Of a stretch of DNA of 64,000 nt, positions 35,057 through 46,370 are shown piece after piece; the first letter of the stretch is position 1, and each line of letters starts with the position of its first letter. The notes under the pieces are model-generated. The model made no database searches and was not told the DNA's origin. It was given only the letters and a program-made list of their open reading frames with translations. The position numbers were made by a program, and so were the translations under genes. The DNA is from Eustoma russellianum (Eukaryota; Streptophyta; Magnoliopsida; Gentianales; Gentianaceae), in assembly GCA_036186865.1 (NCBI GenBank), contig AP025053.1:7462846-7526845 (forward strand), in the 5' to 3' direction.

Positions 35057-37796
35057 TGTTATGCCCCGCACCCTCCGTAGGATAATTACAGGATAAAACA
35101 AAAATTAAACGTGATTAAGAACAATTAATAGAAATAAATTAAGAATTGAATACTGGATTTATTAGAATTTATTAAGGGAATAAATGATAGAATTAAGTAG
35201 TATTAAATTTAGAATTGAATATTAGAATTTTATTATTTAAGATAAGTAAGATAATAGGATAATTTAGAAACTCCAAATTTCACCCTTTCCCATATTTAAA
35301 CTGACAGAACATCAGTTTCTCTAACCATTCAGAGAAACCGACGTCTCCTCCCCCCATAGGCGGTTTTGCTCTCCTTTGCAACCCTAGGGAAGAAATCTTC
35401 AAGATTTTCAATCCGTTCTTCGTCCGTTCTTCAATCCGTCTTCGAGTAATCACAGGCAAGTAATCTACTTATAAGTTCCTACGTTTTGCGAAAGAGAAAA
35501 GGCCTATTTTTGATATCTAAATGGATCACCATGCAGTAGTTTCTTTCCATGAATCTAGATGTGATTTATGTGTTTTGATTTTGACGTTTTGGCCACTATA
35601 TGTTGAAGATCGTTTCGTTGTTGTTGATTTTGTGAAATCGTGCAAATCCATACCTTTTGAATCCCTTCTTTTTGTGATTTCATTGTTGTGTGGGTTTGAG
35701 GGTGAAAGGTGAGGTCTTTAGATTGATAAGGTTGGAATAATTGAATTCTAGGCTTGAATCTTTGTTTGGTATGTGTATAGCGCTCAATTGGTAGTTTAAG
35801 CATGAGATTATAGCAGGGATTAGGCCTGGGATGCTTGGTATGAAGTTTGGGATTGATTAGGATTTACGTTCTGCAGTTTCTGCAGAAATCACAGAATTTC
35901 TTTTCTGAAATCGTAGACATCGATCGATCGATGTGAGGGGATGAAGTACTTCGATCGATCGATGTGAGGGCATGATGTTAGACAGTAAGTATTCTGATGG
36001 ACATCGATCGATCGATGTGAGGGGATGAAGTACTTCGATCGATCGATGTGAGGGTATGATGTTAGACAATAAGTATTCTGATGGACATCGATCGATCGAT
36101 GTGAGAGGATGAAGTACTTCGATCGATCGATGTGAGGGTATGGTGTTAGACAGTAAGTATTCTGATGGACATCGATCGATCGATATGAGGGGATGAAGTA
36201 CTTCAATCGATCGATGTGAGGGTATGATGTTAGATAGTAAGTATTCTGATGGACAACGATCGATTGATGTGAGGGGATGAAGTACTTCGATCGATCGATG
36301 TGAGGGTATGATGTTAGACAGTAAGTATTCTGATGGACATCGATCGATCGATGTGAGGGGATGAAGTACTTCGATCGATCGATATGAGGGTATGATGTCC
36401 TTCAGTTTTGTGGGAAAATAAGGAAAGAAGAAGGGAAGCTAGGGGACCCTTTGGGTGACCTTAGGGACTTCTTAGGACCTGATTGAGGTTAGTCTAAGTC
36501 TTGGGAACATGACTTAAGATGGTGAATCAAACATGGAGAATTCGTAGGGTATTCGAATCGAACTTCAACATGAATGACCTAAGGGGTTAGAAATGAACGT
36601 ATGTGGCCTTACATGGTTCAAAAGAGGAATGTGAGGGTTCTTACATTAGTCTTGAGTCCTAGAATCCATGATTAGGTGATATAGACCTGCCGTGAAGAAT
36701 AAGCTCGAATGAGTGAGTAAGATGGACCTCGTGTGATTATTTGATGTGTGAACGTGATTTGAAGTATGTGATTAAAGAATGTGATTGATATGAGGAGTCC
36801 TGCATCATGGCACTTGCATTTGCATACTGTTTTGAAAAGAACTGTGCTTCGGCACAGGGTATAAAGTTTGCGAAACTGGCTGTAATGTGATACGGGACGG
36901 AAATATAAGCCGTGGAACTTACAGGGTATAAAGTTGGCTGTAACGTGACACGGGATGGAAATATAAGCCGTGGAGCGTTACAGGGTATAAAGTTGGCTGT
37001 AATGTGACACGGGATGGAAATATAAGCCGTGGAGCATTACAGGGTATAAAGTTAAGCTGTGGTGTGTCATGGGATGGAAATATAAGCCATGATCCACTAC
37101 AGGGTATAAAGTTATGTGACCGAACATTGTGACATGCATTGCACTGTTTTGAAACGAAGTTGCATACGCATTTGTGACTGTGTAGTGTAGTGCATATTTT
37201 GTCATGCATCACGCGAGTCGTCACGTTATGATTGGTTTTTAACTGGATTGTTATTGAACTGCTAAGTGCGTATGAATTACGGTTCTTGTTCTGTTTCGCT
37301 ACTAGTCTATATCTTTGAATTTATACAAGACATGTGCCCCATCAATCCCTTGAATTATATATTACTCATGTCTTGCCATGTGTTGATCCCGTATGTCTTA
37401 TAAGTGGGTTACTTGCTAGCGTTTTCCGCTAAGGGTACTACCTTTGTGACGCAGGTGAGCCTGAATATGATATGATCTTCATAGAGGATGACGGCGAGTG
37501 GGCGGAATGGGATGCTTAGAGCGTGATGGGAGTTGTTTTAGACTATTTCTTGTTATTTCAGTTTTCTTAGTTCATTTGAAGATTTAGATGGTTGCGTCCA
37601 TAAACAATTATTGATAGTCACTTTATCTTTCGGTTTACCGCTTGATGGTTTAGATTTATGTGATGTGTGTTTCTGCACTTATTTTTCTGACGTCATTGAT
37701 GATGTGTATTCGAGAGATGAGACGTCTTATAGTCTTCTTAGTAAGCTACGACGGGTGCACCGGTTCGGATTCTGCTGTCCGGGTCTGGGCATTACA
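35057..37796 (+). mobile_element. 3' LTR of element F
   Basis: 2740 bp, aligned throughout with the 5' LTR. The extra 235 bp are explained by two more 84-bp units (six units from 35917 to 36403) and one more ~60-bp unit. It ends GGGCATTACA instead of GGCGCTACA. Confidence 0.93.
35917..36403 (+). repeat. 84-bp palindrome array in the 3' LTR (6 units)
   Basis: Units start at 35917, 36001, 36085, 36169, 36253 and 36337, exactly 84 bp apart. The structure is the same as in the 5' LTR, with scattered single-base changes such as ACAACGATCGATTGATG in unit five. Confidence 0.95.
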
Positions 37797-37801
37797 TTAC
37801 C

Positions 37802-38046
37802 TCTCATGAAAATATCTACCCGTCTAGACCATGATTGATAGTTATCTTTGTTTAATTTATGATTTGTAATAACAATGAAGGAGTCATCAAATAGTTTAGG
37901 ACCACAGGATCCTCCTCCTGATACTTGTTCAGAAGTAGAAGCGGCCTAAGTATATTCAACCGGGGTAGAAAAAGAAGTAGCTGTTTTTTTATTAAAAAAA
38001 GCAAGAGAGAATAGTGTGTAGTTTAAAAAATGAATGGATTAGTTTT
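37802..38046 (-). pseudogene. gag: copia E gag, 5' part
   Basis: On the minus strand the frame near the left end reads FIVITNHKLNKDNYQSWSRR then VDIFMRG, the N-terminal box of copia gag. It runs into the TTACC duplication and continues beyond element F at 29184 with TDANYRLWKSENSMKTSWLI, so F cut the gene in two. Stops upstream (38005 region) show it was already decayed or uses a later start. Confidence 0.82.
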
Positions 38047-38058
38047 ACTCTGATACCA
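38047..38058 (-). other. Primer binding site of copia E
   Basis: TGGTATCAGAGT on the minus strand, one mismatch from the initiator-tRNA site. Confidence 0.8.
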
Positions 38059-38068
38059 TATCGCTAAT

Positions 38069-38580
38069 TGAAGAATATACGTTCATTCAGGTTAATCTTA
38101 ATGTACAAGATTTATTCTCTTTCTATAGTAGTTGTTACATAATCTTCAATGGTTTTATTCTTTCTAACAACTATTTGACTTGACATTACAATGGCTAGTT
38201 TTTAACTCGGTAACGACTAGTTAGCTGCTCATCCCAGACATATATATAATTAAAGAAATATGATCTACTATATTGCTATGTACATGTGTGTATTTTGTAT
38301 ATCTAAGTGTTTGTAGCTCGGCTGGTCTGATCAGCTCTGTCGCCAGTACTTACTTTCCTAGTGTACCTTTCACCTCGTCACATCGGCTCTACACGCCTAT
38401 ATCTACTATGCTTGGGTCTTCACCTTGGTAACTTATATTGTATAATTTTGTGCTGCTACTAAGCTCCCGCGACAGTACACCTTTATCTGCTCAGCTCAAT
38501 TTCACCTCAGCTGCTTATATTCTTGTACCTCTTCTCAGTATGGCTGCTACTATGCTTAGCTCAGCTCGTCTGAGCTTACA
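38069..38580 (-). mobile_element. Probable 5' LTR of copia E
   Basis: The minus-strand LTR would begin TGTAAGCTCAGACG and end ATATTCTTCA, ten bases before the primer binding site. The inner edge is fairly safe; the outer edge is chosen by the TG/CA rule. The 3' LTR is not present: the element is cut at 26803. Confidence 0.5.
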
Positions 38581-39580
38581 TTTCTTAGAGTGTTTAATAT
38601 TTGTAATTTGGATATAACATGTTCTCTTATGAATTATGTTTGAAAGTGATAGTTATATAATTAGTAATTGATTGAAGTTGCAGCGTAAGTGTTGCAGTCC
38701 CTCCTAGAATGACCATTGTAGACCTAGAGTCAGAAGCTGGGTATCACATCCTCCACTTCGGCTTGTATGGTCTTACATTTTTATTGTCAATACTCAATCT
38801 TGATAAGTATTATGTAAACTTTACCAGTAAATGTTCGATGAGGTCGGTGTTATGTTCTGGCCTTATACTAAAGAAGTTTTTCCCAAATAAACTTTATGTA
38901 AAAAAATTCATTTGTAACTAGTATGGCCATAGAGTGTTGAATTAAGCTATTGCATCTCGTAAACTTATGTAGAAACCTCTATTTGTTAGTTTTGTTTAAA
39001 GATACCCAATTCCAGATAAGTCATATCAAGTATGTCTAGTTGGTCATATACCAAGTCATAAGGAAGAAAGATAGTAAAAATGAATAAATGACAAACATGA
39101 TTTTGACAAGACATCTAGCATTCTTCTTCTTCCGTTTGTTTTTTTCTCTTTTGTACTATTTTGGTTCATAACTCCAATTTGATCATGTTTTTGACTTGTC
39201 AGTCTCAAGTCCGGATAAAGGACAAAGTTTTGCACCGGGTTGACAGTCGGTGTAAAACTTTTTCATTAAACATAATTCTGAAATCAAACAAAAAATTGCG
39301 CTAAAGCTCGGATGTTTCCCATATGAAATTCACTGTATGGTTTGACTGCATGATCTCAGTAAGGACCGCTACATCTAGGGGCCTTGGATGTAGTGTCAAA
39401 TAAGCAAAGGTCTCTGTTGCATGATCCGAATGCGGCAACAATTGAGCTATTGTTGCTGCATCTCCTACAGAAGACGGATCCATAAAAAAACAAGCAAGAG
39501 TTCTTATGACATAAGTTAGATATTAAGACAAAATGCTAGATAAGCTAGGAGTATTAAGCTAGGTACATAGAACATTGAAA
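38581..39580. other. Intergenic, no gene seen
   Basis: AT-rich sequence with short chance frames on both strands; no recognised domain or repeat. Confidence 0.5.
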
Positions 39581-41362
39581 CTCTAACAGAGAAAAACATG
39601 GAGATAGTGGACATGATGATAAGGAGAAATATTTACGTGTTTAAGAGACAAAGTGGATATGTGTGGAAGGCAAACATGTTGGACAAGTCAAGATTCAAAC
39701 TCTAGTATATAAAAAAGAATAAGATATTAAATAGAGTTGGGTTTATCATAGACGCCTCATTAAGATATGAAGTAGTACGTGTTATTAGAAAAGGAGATAG
39801 AATTATAGCCCTTAAATTGATGTTTGGAAAAGAAATAATCGACATGATTAACATATATGACCCTTAAGTGGTTTTAGATGAGGTTGTAAAAGTTCAATTT
39901 TATGAATATTTAGAAGATGAAGTGCATGAAATTCAAATAGGTAAAAAGGTATTTACAGGAGGTGATTTAAATAGACATGTAGGTAAGGAGAATAAAGAAT
40001 ATGATGAGGTAAACGATGGATTTGGTTTTGGAAACAGGAACGATGAGAGAATGTCAATTTTGGATTTTGCAATAGTGTATGATCTTTCAAAAAGGAGATG
40101 AACACTTGATTATATTAAAAAATGGACCAAATAAGTTGTAGAAGACTATTTCTGGCTCGTAGAAGTGATAGAAAAGCTTGTAATGACTGTAAATTGATCC
40201 AAGGAGAAAGTTTAACAATGCAACACTGTCTTGTATTATCAGATGTCTGTATCCGACATAGAAGATTGAAAAAACAAAGTCCTATAGAACTCAAGATAAA
40301 ATGGTTGAAGCTAAACAAACAAAGTTTAGAAAAAGTAGTATTAGTGGAAGAAGTTTTAAGAAAGTTAAGTGGTGATGCAAATGAAATATAGGAGGATATG
40401 GCGAGTAGGATCAAGAAAACAACGATAAATCTTAGTAATGAAAATAACAAGCATAAGACAAAGTAAAAAACCAACAGAACTAGTTACCATGCACTTCAAC
40501 TTTGTACGAATCAAGAGAATTAGAAAAAATAAAGGCTTGCTAAGAAAAGAAGCTAAAGAGACCATAAGTGAAGCCAAATCAAAAGCGTTTGAAGATTTCT
40601 ATAAGTGGTTGGACGTGAAAGAAAGTAAAAGAGATGTGTATAAAATTGCTAGGGCGAGAAAAAAGAAAAGTAAAAATTTGACTCAAGTTAAATGTATTAA
40701 GGACGAAGATAGTAAGATTTTATTAGAGGAAAGGGGAATAAAAGAGAGATGGAGAATATACTTAAAGAAACTTTTTAATGAATTAGTGGAAGATGAACTT
40801 GTATGGGGTTATGTAAATCTGGATAAGATAGAACATAACATATAGTAGGAGAATTGATTTTCAAATGTGGAAGATGCTCTGAAAAAGATGAAAAATAGTA
40901 AAGCAATTTGGACCCGACAGTATTCCAATTGAAGCTTAAAAATGCATGAGAAAAGAAGGTATTATTGGCTGACAAATCTTTTTAACAAGATTGTAAAGAC
41001 TTAAAAGATGCCTGTCAATATAGGAAAAGCAACTTAGTACCTTTATATAAAAACAAAAGAGTTATACAAGATTGTACAAAACTATTCATGAATTAATTTA
41101 ATGAGCCACACAATGAAGCTCTAGAAATGATTGATTGAGAAAAAACTTCGCAAAAAACTTCTAAAAATCAATCTGGATTTTATGCCGGAAAGGTCAACAA
41201 TGGAGGATATTCATCTTTTGAGAATATTAATAGAGATGTATCAAGAGAAGAACCACGATTTGCATATGGTTGCCCTTGACTTGAAAAGGTATATGATAAA
41301 TACTATAAGAGATCCTGAGGAGAGTGCATAAAAAGAAAGGTATTAGAGTACATATATAAAAA

Positions 41363-42548
41363 GGAAAAATTGCAGTTATCACCCAAACATTGGTTAAATT
41401 TTTCAGTTAGCATTTAATTGTTATGAAACCTCAGTTTGCATCCAAACGTGGTCAAAATTGACTCAATTAACACCAAAAACCGGCTGATGACCTGCTGCAG
41501 CCGGTTTCAGCAAATTTTACCGCCAAACAATAATTCCCCCAAAATTAACGTCTTCTCCTTCCCTCCCTTATGCTGGTACTTTTCCCTGCTGGTTTGTCTC
41601 AATAAATTAGCCTCCTAATTCACAAAATCACCCAATATACATGACATAATACCCAGAATTCAGACTGCAAGAACCACAAAATAAACCACTTTACAGAGAC
41701 TATTGGAAACGAAAAAATCAATTTACTTGCAGATAGGAACTTACTCCAACTCCTCTCGCAACCCCCCCCCCCGGGGGGCACCCCCATAGAAAACAAAACA
41801 TCATCAGGCCCATGGGCCATCCCTAAACAAAGACAGCCGTCTATGGCAGAAAGAAGAACACTGCAAGCTTATTGAGAAGATGAAGGAATGGAGAAATTAT
41901 TCCAATCATCATTGTGCTGCAAGAACAAAATCGATCATGAGCTAAGAGGGTTCAAGCAAGCACCCAAAACAGAGGCTAATGATTTCAAAGAATAACAAAA
42001 GTAACAGGATGTCTTGAAACCTTTCATGTCTCCGGCGATGGCGTAATCAGTACAGCAGAAGTCTCCATTCGACTCTTGCCTAGATGTCTACTTAAACCTC
42101 TAAAACCTACGGTTCTGTTACTGCGTTTCTCCTCCATGAACTTCCTCGACGAAATAGACGACATCGTTGCCGGCGAAGACCACGGCTGAGTCCGTCGAAG
42201 ATAGATCCGACGAAAACCTAGAAATGGGAGGGGGAGAGGGAGAAATTCGCAAGGGAAGGGGGAGAGGGAGAAATTCGCAAGGGAAGGGGGGAATGAGAAA
42301 CAAAAGTGGAAGGGGCAGACGGTTGCAATATTTTACCGCCAATCAAATAAAATCAAGGGCAAAATTGGTATTTCAGTGTTCATTGAGTCAGTCAAAGGTT
42401 GCATTTAAAAAGTCAAAGGTCACAGCCGGTTTTTTGGAGTTAATTGAGTCAATTTTGACCATGTTTGGCTGCTAAATGAGGATTCAGAAAGATTAAATGC
42501 TAACTGGTAAATTTGACCAACGTTTGGGTGATAAGTGAAATTTTCTCC
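41363..42548. mobile_element. Mutator-like element, possible Pack-MULE
   Basis: 1186 bp flanked by perfect 9-bp duplications atataaaaa (41354-41362 and 42549-42557). Long terminal inverted repeats of about 125 bp start GGAAAAATTGCAGTTATCACCC on the left; the right end, reverse-complemented, starts GGAGAAAATTTCACTTATCACCC. They continue matching through GGTCAAAATTGACTCAATTAA and CCGGCTG. There is no transposase. The middle (42060-42330) is GC-rich with a 27-bp tandem duplication (gggagagggagaaattcgc units) and looks like a captured 5' UTR/first exon on the minus strand (MSSISSRKFMEEKRSNRTVG). I cannot name the donor gene. Confidence 0.92.
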
Positions 42549-43309
42549 ATATAAAAATTATTAAAGATGTGTATGAGAACGTAATGACAAACACAAAGAC
42601 CCTTGGAGGATTAAGCCTAGAGTTCTCTATTACAATGAGTTTATACGAGTGATCTGCATTAAGTCCGTACTTATTTTTTATAGTTATAAATGAGCTCACT
42701 TGACACATTCAAGATACAGTTTGGGATCATGTTATTTATTGATACATTGTATTGGTGGATAAGACTAATGAAGGAGTCAATTCTAAGTTTAAATGTTAGC
42801 GGAAGATGCTAGAGGAAAAAAGACTTTCAATTGAATCAAAAGAAGACATAGTATATGAAATTTAATTTTAACAACAAAAAGATGACATTGGAACCTTGTG
42901 TAAAATTAGGAGAACAAGAGATTCATATGAGTGATAATTTTAGGTATTTAAGATGTACACTATAGAAAGATGAAGGAATTGATAAGGAGGTGAAACACAA
43001 AGTACAGACGGAGTGGTTAAAAGATAAAAATCTGTAAAATCTTCTTTTTGATAAGATAGTACCACTAAAGCTTAAATGGAAGTTTTCAGAACGACAGTAA
43101 CACCCACACTATTGTATGTGTATTGATGTTGGAAAATCATTTAAAGCATTAGCGTGGAAATGAGAATGTCAAGATGGATTTATGAACATACAAAGAATGA
43201 TAAAATAAGAAAAGATCATAAAGAAGAAAGGTTGGGGTGACACCTACATGTGAGAATATCAGGGAGTCAAGATTAGCATGGCAATGGCACGTGCAAAGGC
43301 GTCTTTCAG

Positions 43310-43491
43310 GGGACCGGATCTCCTCACTGCATCCACCCTCACCCCATTGCCCACTGCTCGTCACGTGGCAGCAAGGGGGATGATGAGGCTAGATGAGTGT
43401 CACCTGCATCTAGCCTCACCAACCCCTTGCTGCCACTTGTCGGGCGGTGGGCAATGGGATGAGGGTGAAGACGGTGAGGAGATCCCATCTA
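43310..43491. mobile_element. GC-rich MITE with a 9-bp duplication
   Basis: 182 bp, largely self-complementary ('caccctcaccccattgccca' pairs with 'gggcaatgggatgagggtg'). Its flanks carry the perfect duplication gtctttcag (43301-43309, 43492-43500). The duplication length points to the Mutator group. It interrupts LINE G between HVQRR and DTLVRW. It is related to the MITE at 51748 through a shared middle ('catctagc.tcacca'). Confidence 0.88.
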
Positions 43492-43720
43492 GTCTTTCAG
43501 ATACACTTGTTAGGTGGTGCAAGATAATAAAAATAAATGAGGTATATGTTAAACCTGAGAGAGGGAGATCAAAGAAGACATGGAGAGGGAGACAATAAGA
43601 AAGGATATGATCTACATGACAATTGGAGGCATATAGTAAGTGATAGAGCACAGTGGAGAAAGTTGATTCATGTAGCCAATGCCATTTCGAGGTTATAAGG
43701 TTTAAGTGAGAATTTTAGGT

Positions 43721-45261
43721 GTTTAAGATAGAATCGCGGTTGAGATGATATGACATTTTTGAAAGAGACATATTTTAAAGGTGCATGTTAGGATTTAGAC
43801 TACAACTCAAAAAATGAAATAAAATAAAAAATTCAAATAAATAAAGCGCAAAAAAGCAATTGATATATATAGTCAACCCTGGATAGTGGAATAAATACTC
43901 GAGTGTTGTTTTTGTTTCATATAATGTTTTTGGTAAAGTAGGGCAAGTTAGAGACCTATGGGGCCTGATGGGGCGAGGAAACGCAAACTAACCCGCCCAT
44001 TTTGCGTTTCGGGTTGGACACATGATTGGGTTTTAGATGAGTTCCTTTGTCATCTCTACATAAAACTTCTACATGAAAAAAAGAACCCTCAATTTCTTTT
44101 AAACATAAGACTAATTTTGTTATGATGTTTTTATAGAATAATAGACTTTAAAGCTGTCTTAGGGCATGTTGTTCAAGGACAAGTTGAACGATTTTGTTGG
44201 AGGAATCATAATATGAGGACACAAGCTACTGTTATAAGACACATTTTTCTGTCTATTCTGCCTATTCTATATATTACTATAATTCTACTTTTCTTTTATT
44301 TCTTTTATTTTCTTTTCTCCCTTAAATTTTCTTTTTCATTTCCTTCATTTTTAGCTACCTATACTATCTCATATTCAATTATGACAGCGTTTATTACCAC
44401 CTCTTTAATGTTAAATATCTTTTTTATTTATTTTTCCTCTTCTCATCCACCATTAATTTGACATAAAAAAAACACAATTTATGTCTGCCTTTTTCTCCTA
44501 TATTCTTACAGTACGTACAATCATACTCTTGTTTATATAAACTCTTTACGATCTATGTTTTAGCTTTTCCCCCTTTTTTATTGTTATTTCATTTTTTTCT
44601 CTTTTTTTCTTATTCTAAATTTTCTCTATCTTCTTTCCTTTTCTTAAAATAAGTTTAAAGTTATATACCTTTGTATTTTTATTGATCTTTAGTTAAAGTT
44701 ATATAAGATACAATTTCTGTTTATATTTTTCATGAACCTTTTCATAAAATTTTGATCATGTGTATACTGACTTTTCAATAGCTCATATGGTTGCACTTTT
44801 TGTCTCTAATGAATTTATAACATAACAAACCAAATTGTTGAATGATAAAAGTGAAAAACTTAATCTTGAAACAATTAAGCATTTTCACAAGAAATAAAAT
44901 TTAATTCTTTTGAATATGGTGTTATTTAAAAAATTTGGTATAAGTTTCATTGGTTTTAATATGAGATCTTGAATTATTACATATATTTATTATGTTAGAG
45001 ATATTTGAAAGCTTCTAAATTTAGATTGCATAAAAATAATGTGATAAATAAAATTTGTGAAACTACATAAAACTAATCTTGAATGAAATTTATGCTTTTA
45101 TACATATGCATAAATCTAGTAATATTATCTTTCTTGACATATTTATTTAATGTACATCCATTGTTGGAAAGTATGAACGAAATATTATGCATGGGAAAGG
45201 GGTACTTAGACATCTCAATTTAAAATATGCAAAATATAAGCTAATGATCTGATATTATGTT
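43721..45261. other. AT-rich intergenic
   Basis: 44270-44650 is very T-rich on the plus strand. No gene or recognisable element. Confidence 0.5.
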
Positions 45262-45848
45262 TTCATATTAGGATTAATCACCTTTTGCCCCTGTAGTATA
45301 CGTAATTAACCCTTTGCCCCCTGAGGTTTGATATCACACTCTTAAACCCCTGAACTATTGGACTGATTTGGACAATGTCATTTCAGACAAAATTTCGCCG
45401 GAAAGAGTGAAATGTCAAATTTGCCCATGCCACGTGGAGTCAAACAAATGCCAGGTGTAAAGTTGTATGCTTTGAAGATTTCTTGATCCAGAATCTACGG
45501 TTAAATTTACATGTTCAACTTCTTTCTTCGTAACGGCTTTATCTCTTGGATAGTTACTTCCGCTCCTTATTTGTGGGAACTGATGTTTTTCCTTCATGTC
45601 ACTTGATTTTGTTCTTGGCTAGAAAAATGGTTAATAAAGTTCAATACTTTGTTCATATTTTTGGGTCTTGGTCATGGACTCATTGAGGAAACTCTGCAAA
45701 TGCACATATTCCCCAGTTTCATAGGGGCGTATCGTGTAATGAAAAAACGATAAAAAGAAACAGCGCATTCTTTCGATTGTTGGTTTTGTTAGATGTTTTT
45801 TCTTAATTCTTCTACCTGTCTTTCTGTGGCAAGACAGAACGGATACCC

Positions 45849-46040
45849 ATGAGTAGTTACCACCATCAGTTTTCACATGCCGATTCATCATCTTCAGTTG
45901 GTACAATGATACCAATCTCTGGAATGACTCAAACTGGGACCGAAATGGGAACAGTGATAGGATCTGTTGAAAATATTTCGGCAAATGGTTGCACTAACAG
46001 TGCCGTGTCTACTATGAACTCTCTGCTTATTGACGTGGGT
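45849..46040 (+). pseudogene. Captured HAC1-like fragment 1
   Basis: The plus-strand frame reads SSYHHQFSHADSSSSVGTM, then IPISGMTQTG and GCTNSAVSTMNSLL. Plant HAC1-type histone acetyltransferases have, in their N-terminal low-complexity half, a segment of the form N-Y-x-x-x-x-x-A-x-S-S-S-V-G-T-M-I-P-T-P-G followed by a T-x-x-x-A-M-N-T-G-x-L-L-like stretch, and the match is clear. This is recognition from memory, not a database search. The frame runs into unrelated sequence after ~46045. It is a fragment only; it contains no catalytic domain. Confidence 0.62.
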
Positions 46041-46179
46041 TGTATATGTTTTTGCTCAGTGGAGGGTTGGGAATGATGGCACCTGTGGGGAAATTGTGCT
46101 AACTCCTCAGAGGGCTATATAACAGGGACAAATTATGGAAACTCTTCCAAATCAATATGGATGCATGTTTGACTGATTT

Positions 46180-46370
46180 AATATCACGTGAGAGTTTGTA
46201 TTGGATATGGCCTGCAAATTAACGACATTTGCATTTTGATTTTTCACAACTGAACCAGCAGAAGTTACAGGAACATGCGTATTCCCTTGCCCAACAACAT
46301 CAGCTGGGTTTATAATCCCATGACCATCCCCTGCATTATAACATTCTATTTTCTCGTGTCCCAGTCAAAC
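46180..46370 (-). pseudogene. Captured HAC1-like fragment 2, inverted
   Basis: The minus-strand frame reads CYNAGDGHGIINPADVVGQG, then VTSAGSVVKNQNANVVNLQA and ISNTNS. Plant HAC1 proteins have, downstream of the segment in fragment 1, a stretch with G-D-G-Y-G...N-x-x-D...G-N-x-Y-x-x-V-T-S-x-G ... T-Q-N-A-N...F-Q-A-V-S-R-T-N-S. Order and spacing agree. It lies in the opposite orientation to fragment 1, so the two pieces were rearranged during or after capture. Confidence 0.55.

Larger units (their letters stand above)
29185..37796 (+). mobile_element. Complete non-autonomous Ty3-like LTR element F (LARD type)
   Basis: 8612 bp with two LTRs (2505 and 2740 bp), a primer binding site, a polypurine tract and a 5-bp duplication TTACC. 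The 3.37-kb interior has no gag-pol frame, only a gag remnant near 31950-32230. Large LTRs with a non-coding interior fit a large retrotransposon derivative, mobilised in trans by a related Ty3 element. The LTRs differ by a few percent or less by eye, plus repeat-number changes, so the insertion is fairly recent. It lies inside the gag of copia E and is related to element C by its termini and LTR exon. Confidence 0.93.
39600..43690 (+). pseudogene. RTE LINE ORF2 (endonuclease-RT), decayed
   Basis: The endonuclease gives GDRIIALKLMFGKE (39800), IGKKVFTGGDLNRHVG (39935-39980; the usual box is GGDFN) and GFGFGNRNDERMSILDFA, followed by CNDCKLIQGESLTMQHCLV (40175-40230). A lysine-rich connector follows (40438-40845). 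Reverse transcriptase begins INLDFMPERSTMEDIHLLR (41160) and HDLHMVALDLKR (41262). After the inserted element come IKDVYENVMTNTKTLGG-like sequence (42560-42605), a decayed catalytic region near 42740, and the C-terminal HVQRR ... DTLVRW split by the MITE (43290-43515). There are several stops and frameshifts. Confidence 0.85.
39590..43720 (+). mobile_element. RTE-clade LINE G, interrupted by two DNA transposons
   Basis: A plus-strand RTE ORF2 runs from the endonuclease (39600) to the C-terminal region (43680). It is split by a Mutator-like element (41363-42548) and a GC-rich MITE (43310-43491). Removing both restores the ORF2 order. Edges and target duplication of the LINE itself were not found. 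Confidence 0.85.

Noticed and set aside
35889..36206. Minus-strand repetitive frame with HIDRSKYF units
   Set aside because: It is a translation of the 84-bp LTR array, which stays open because 84 is divisible by three. The unit differs in reading between copies and there is no start context.
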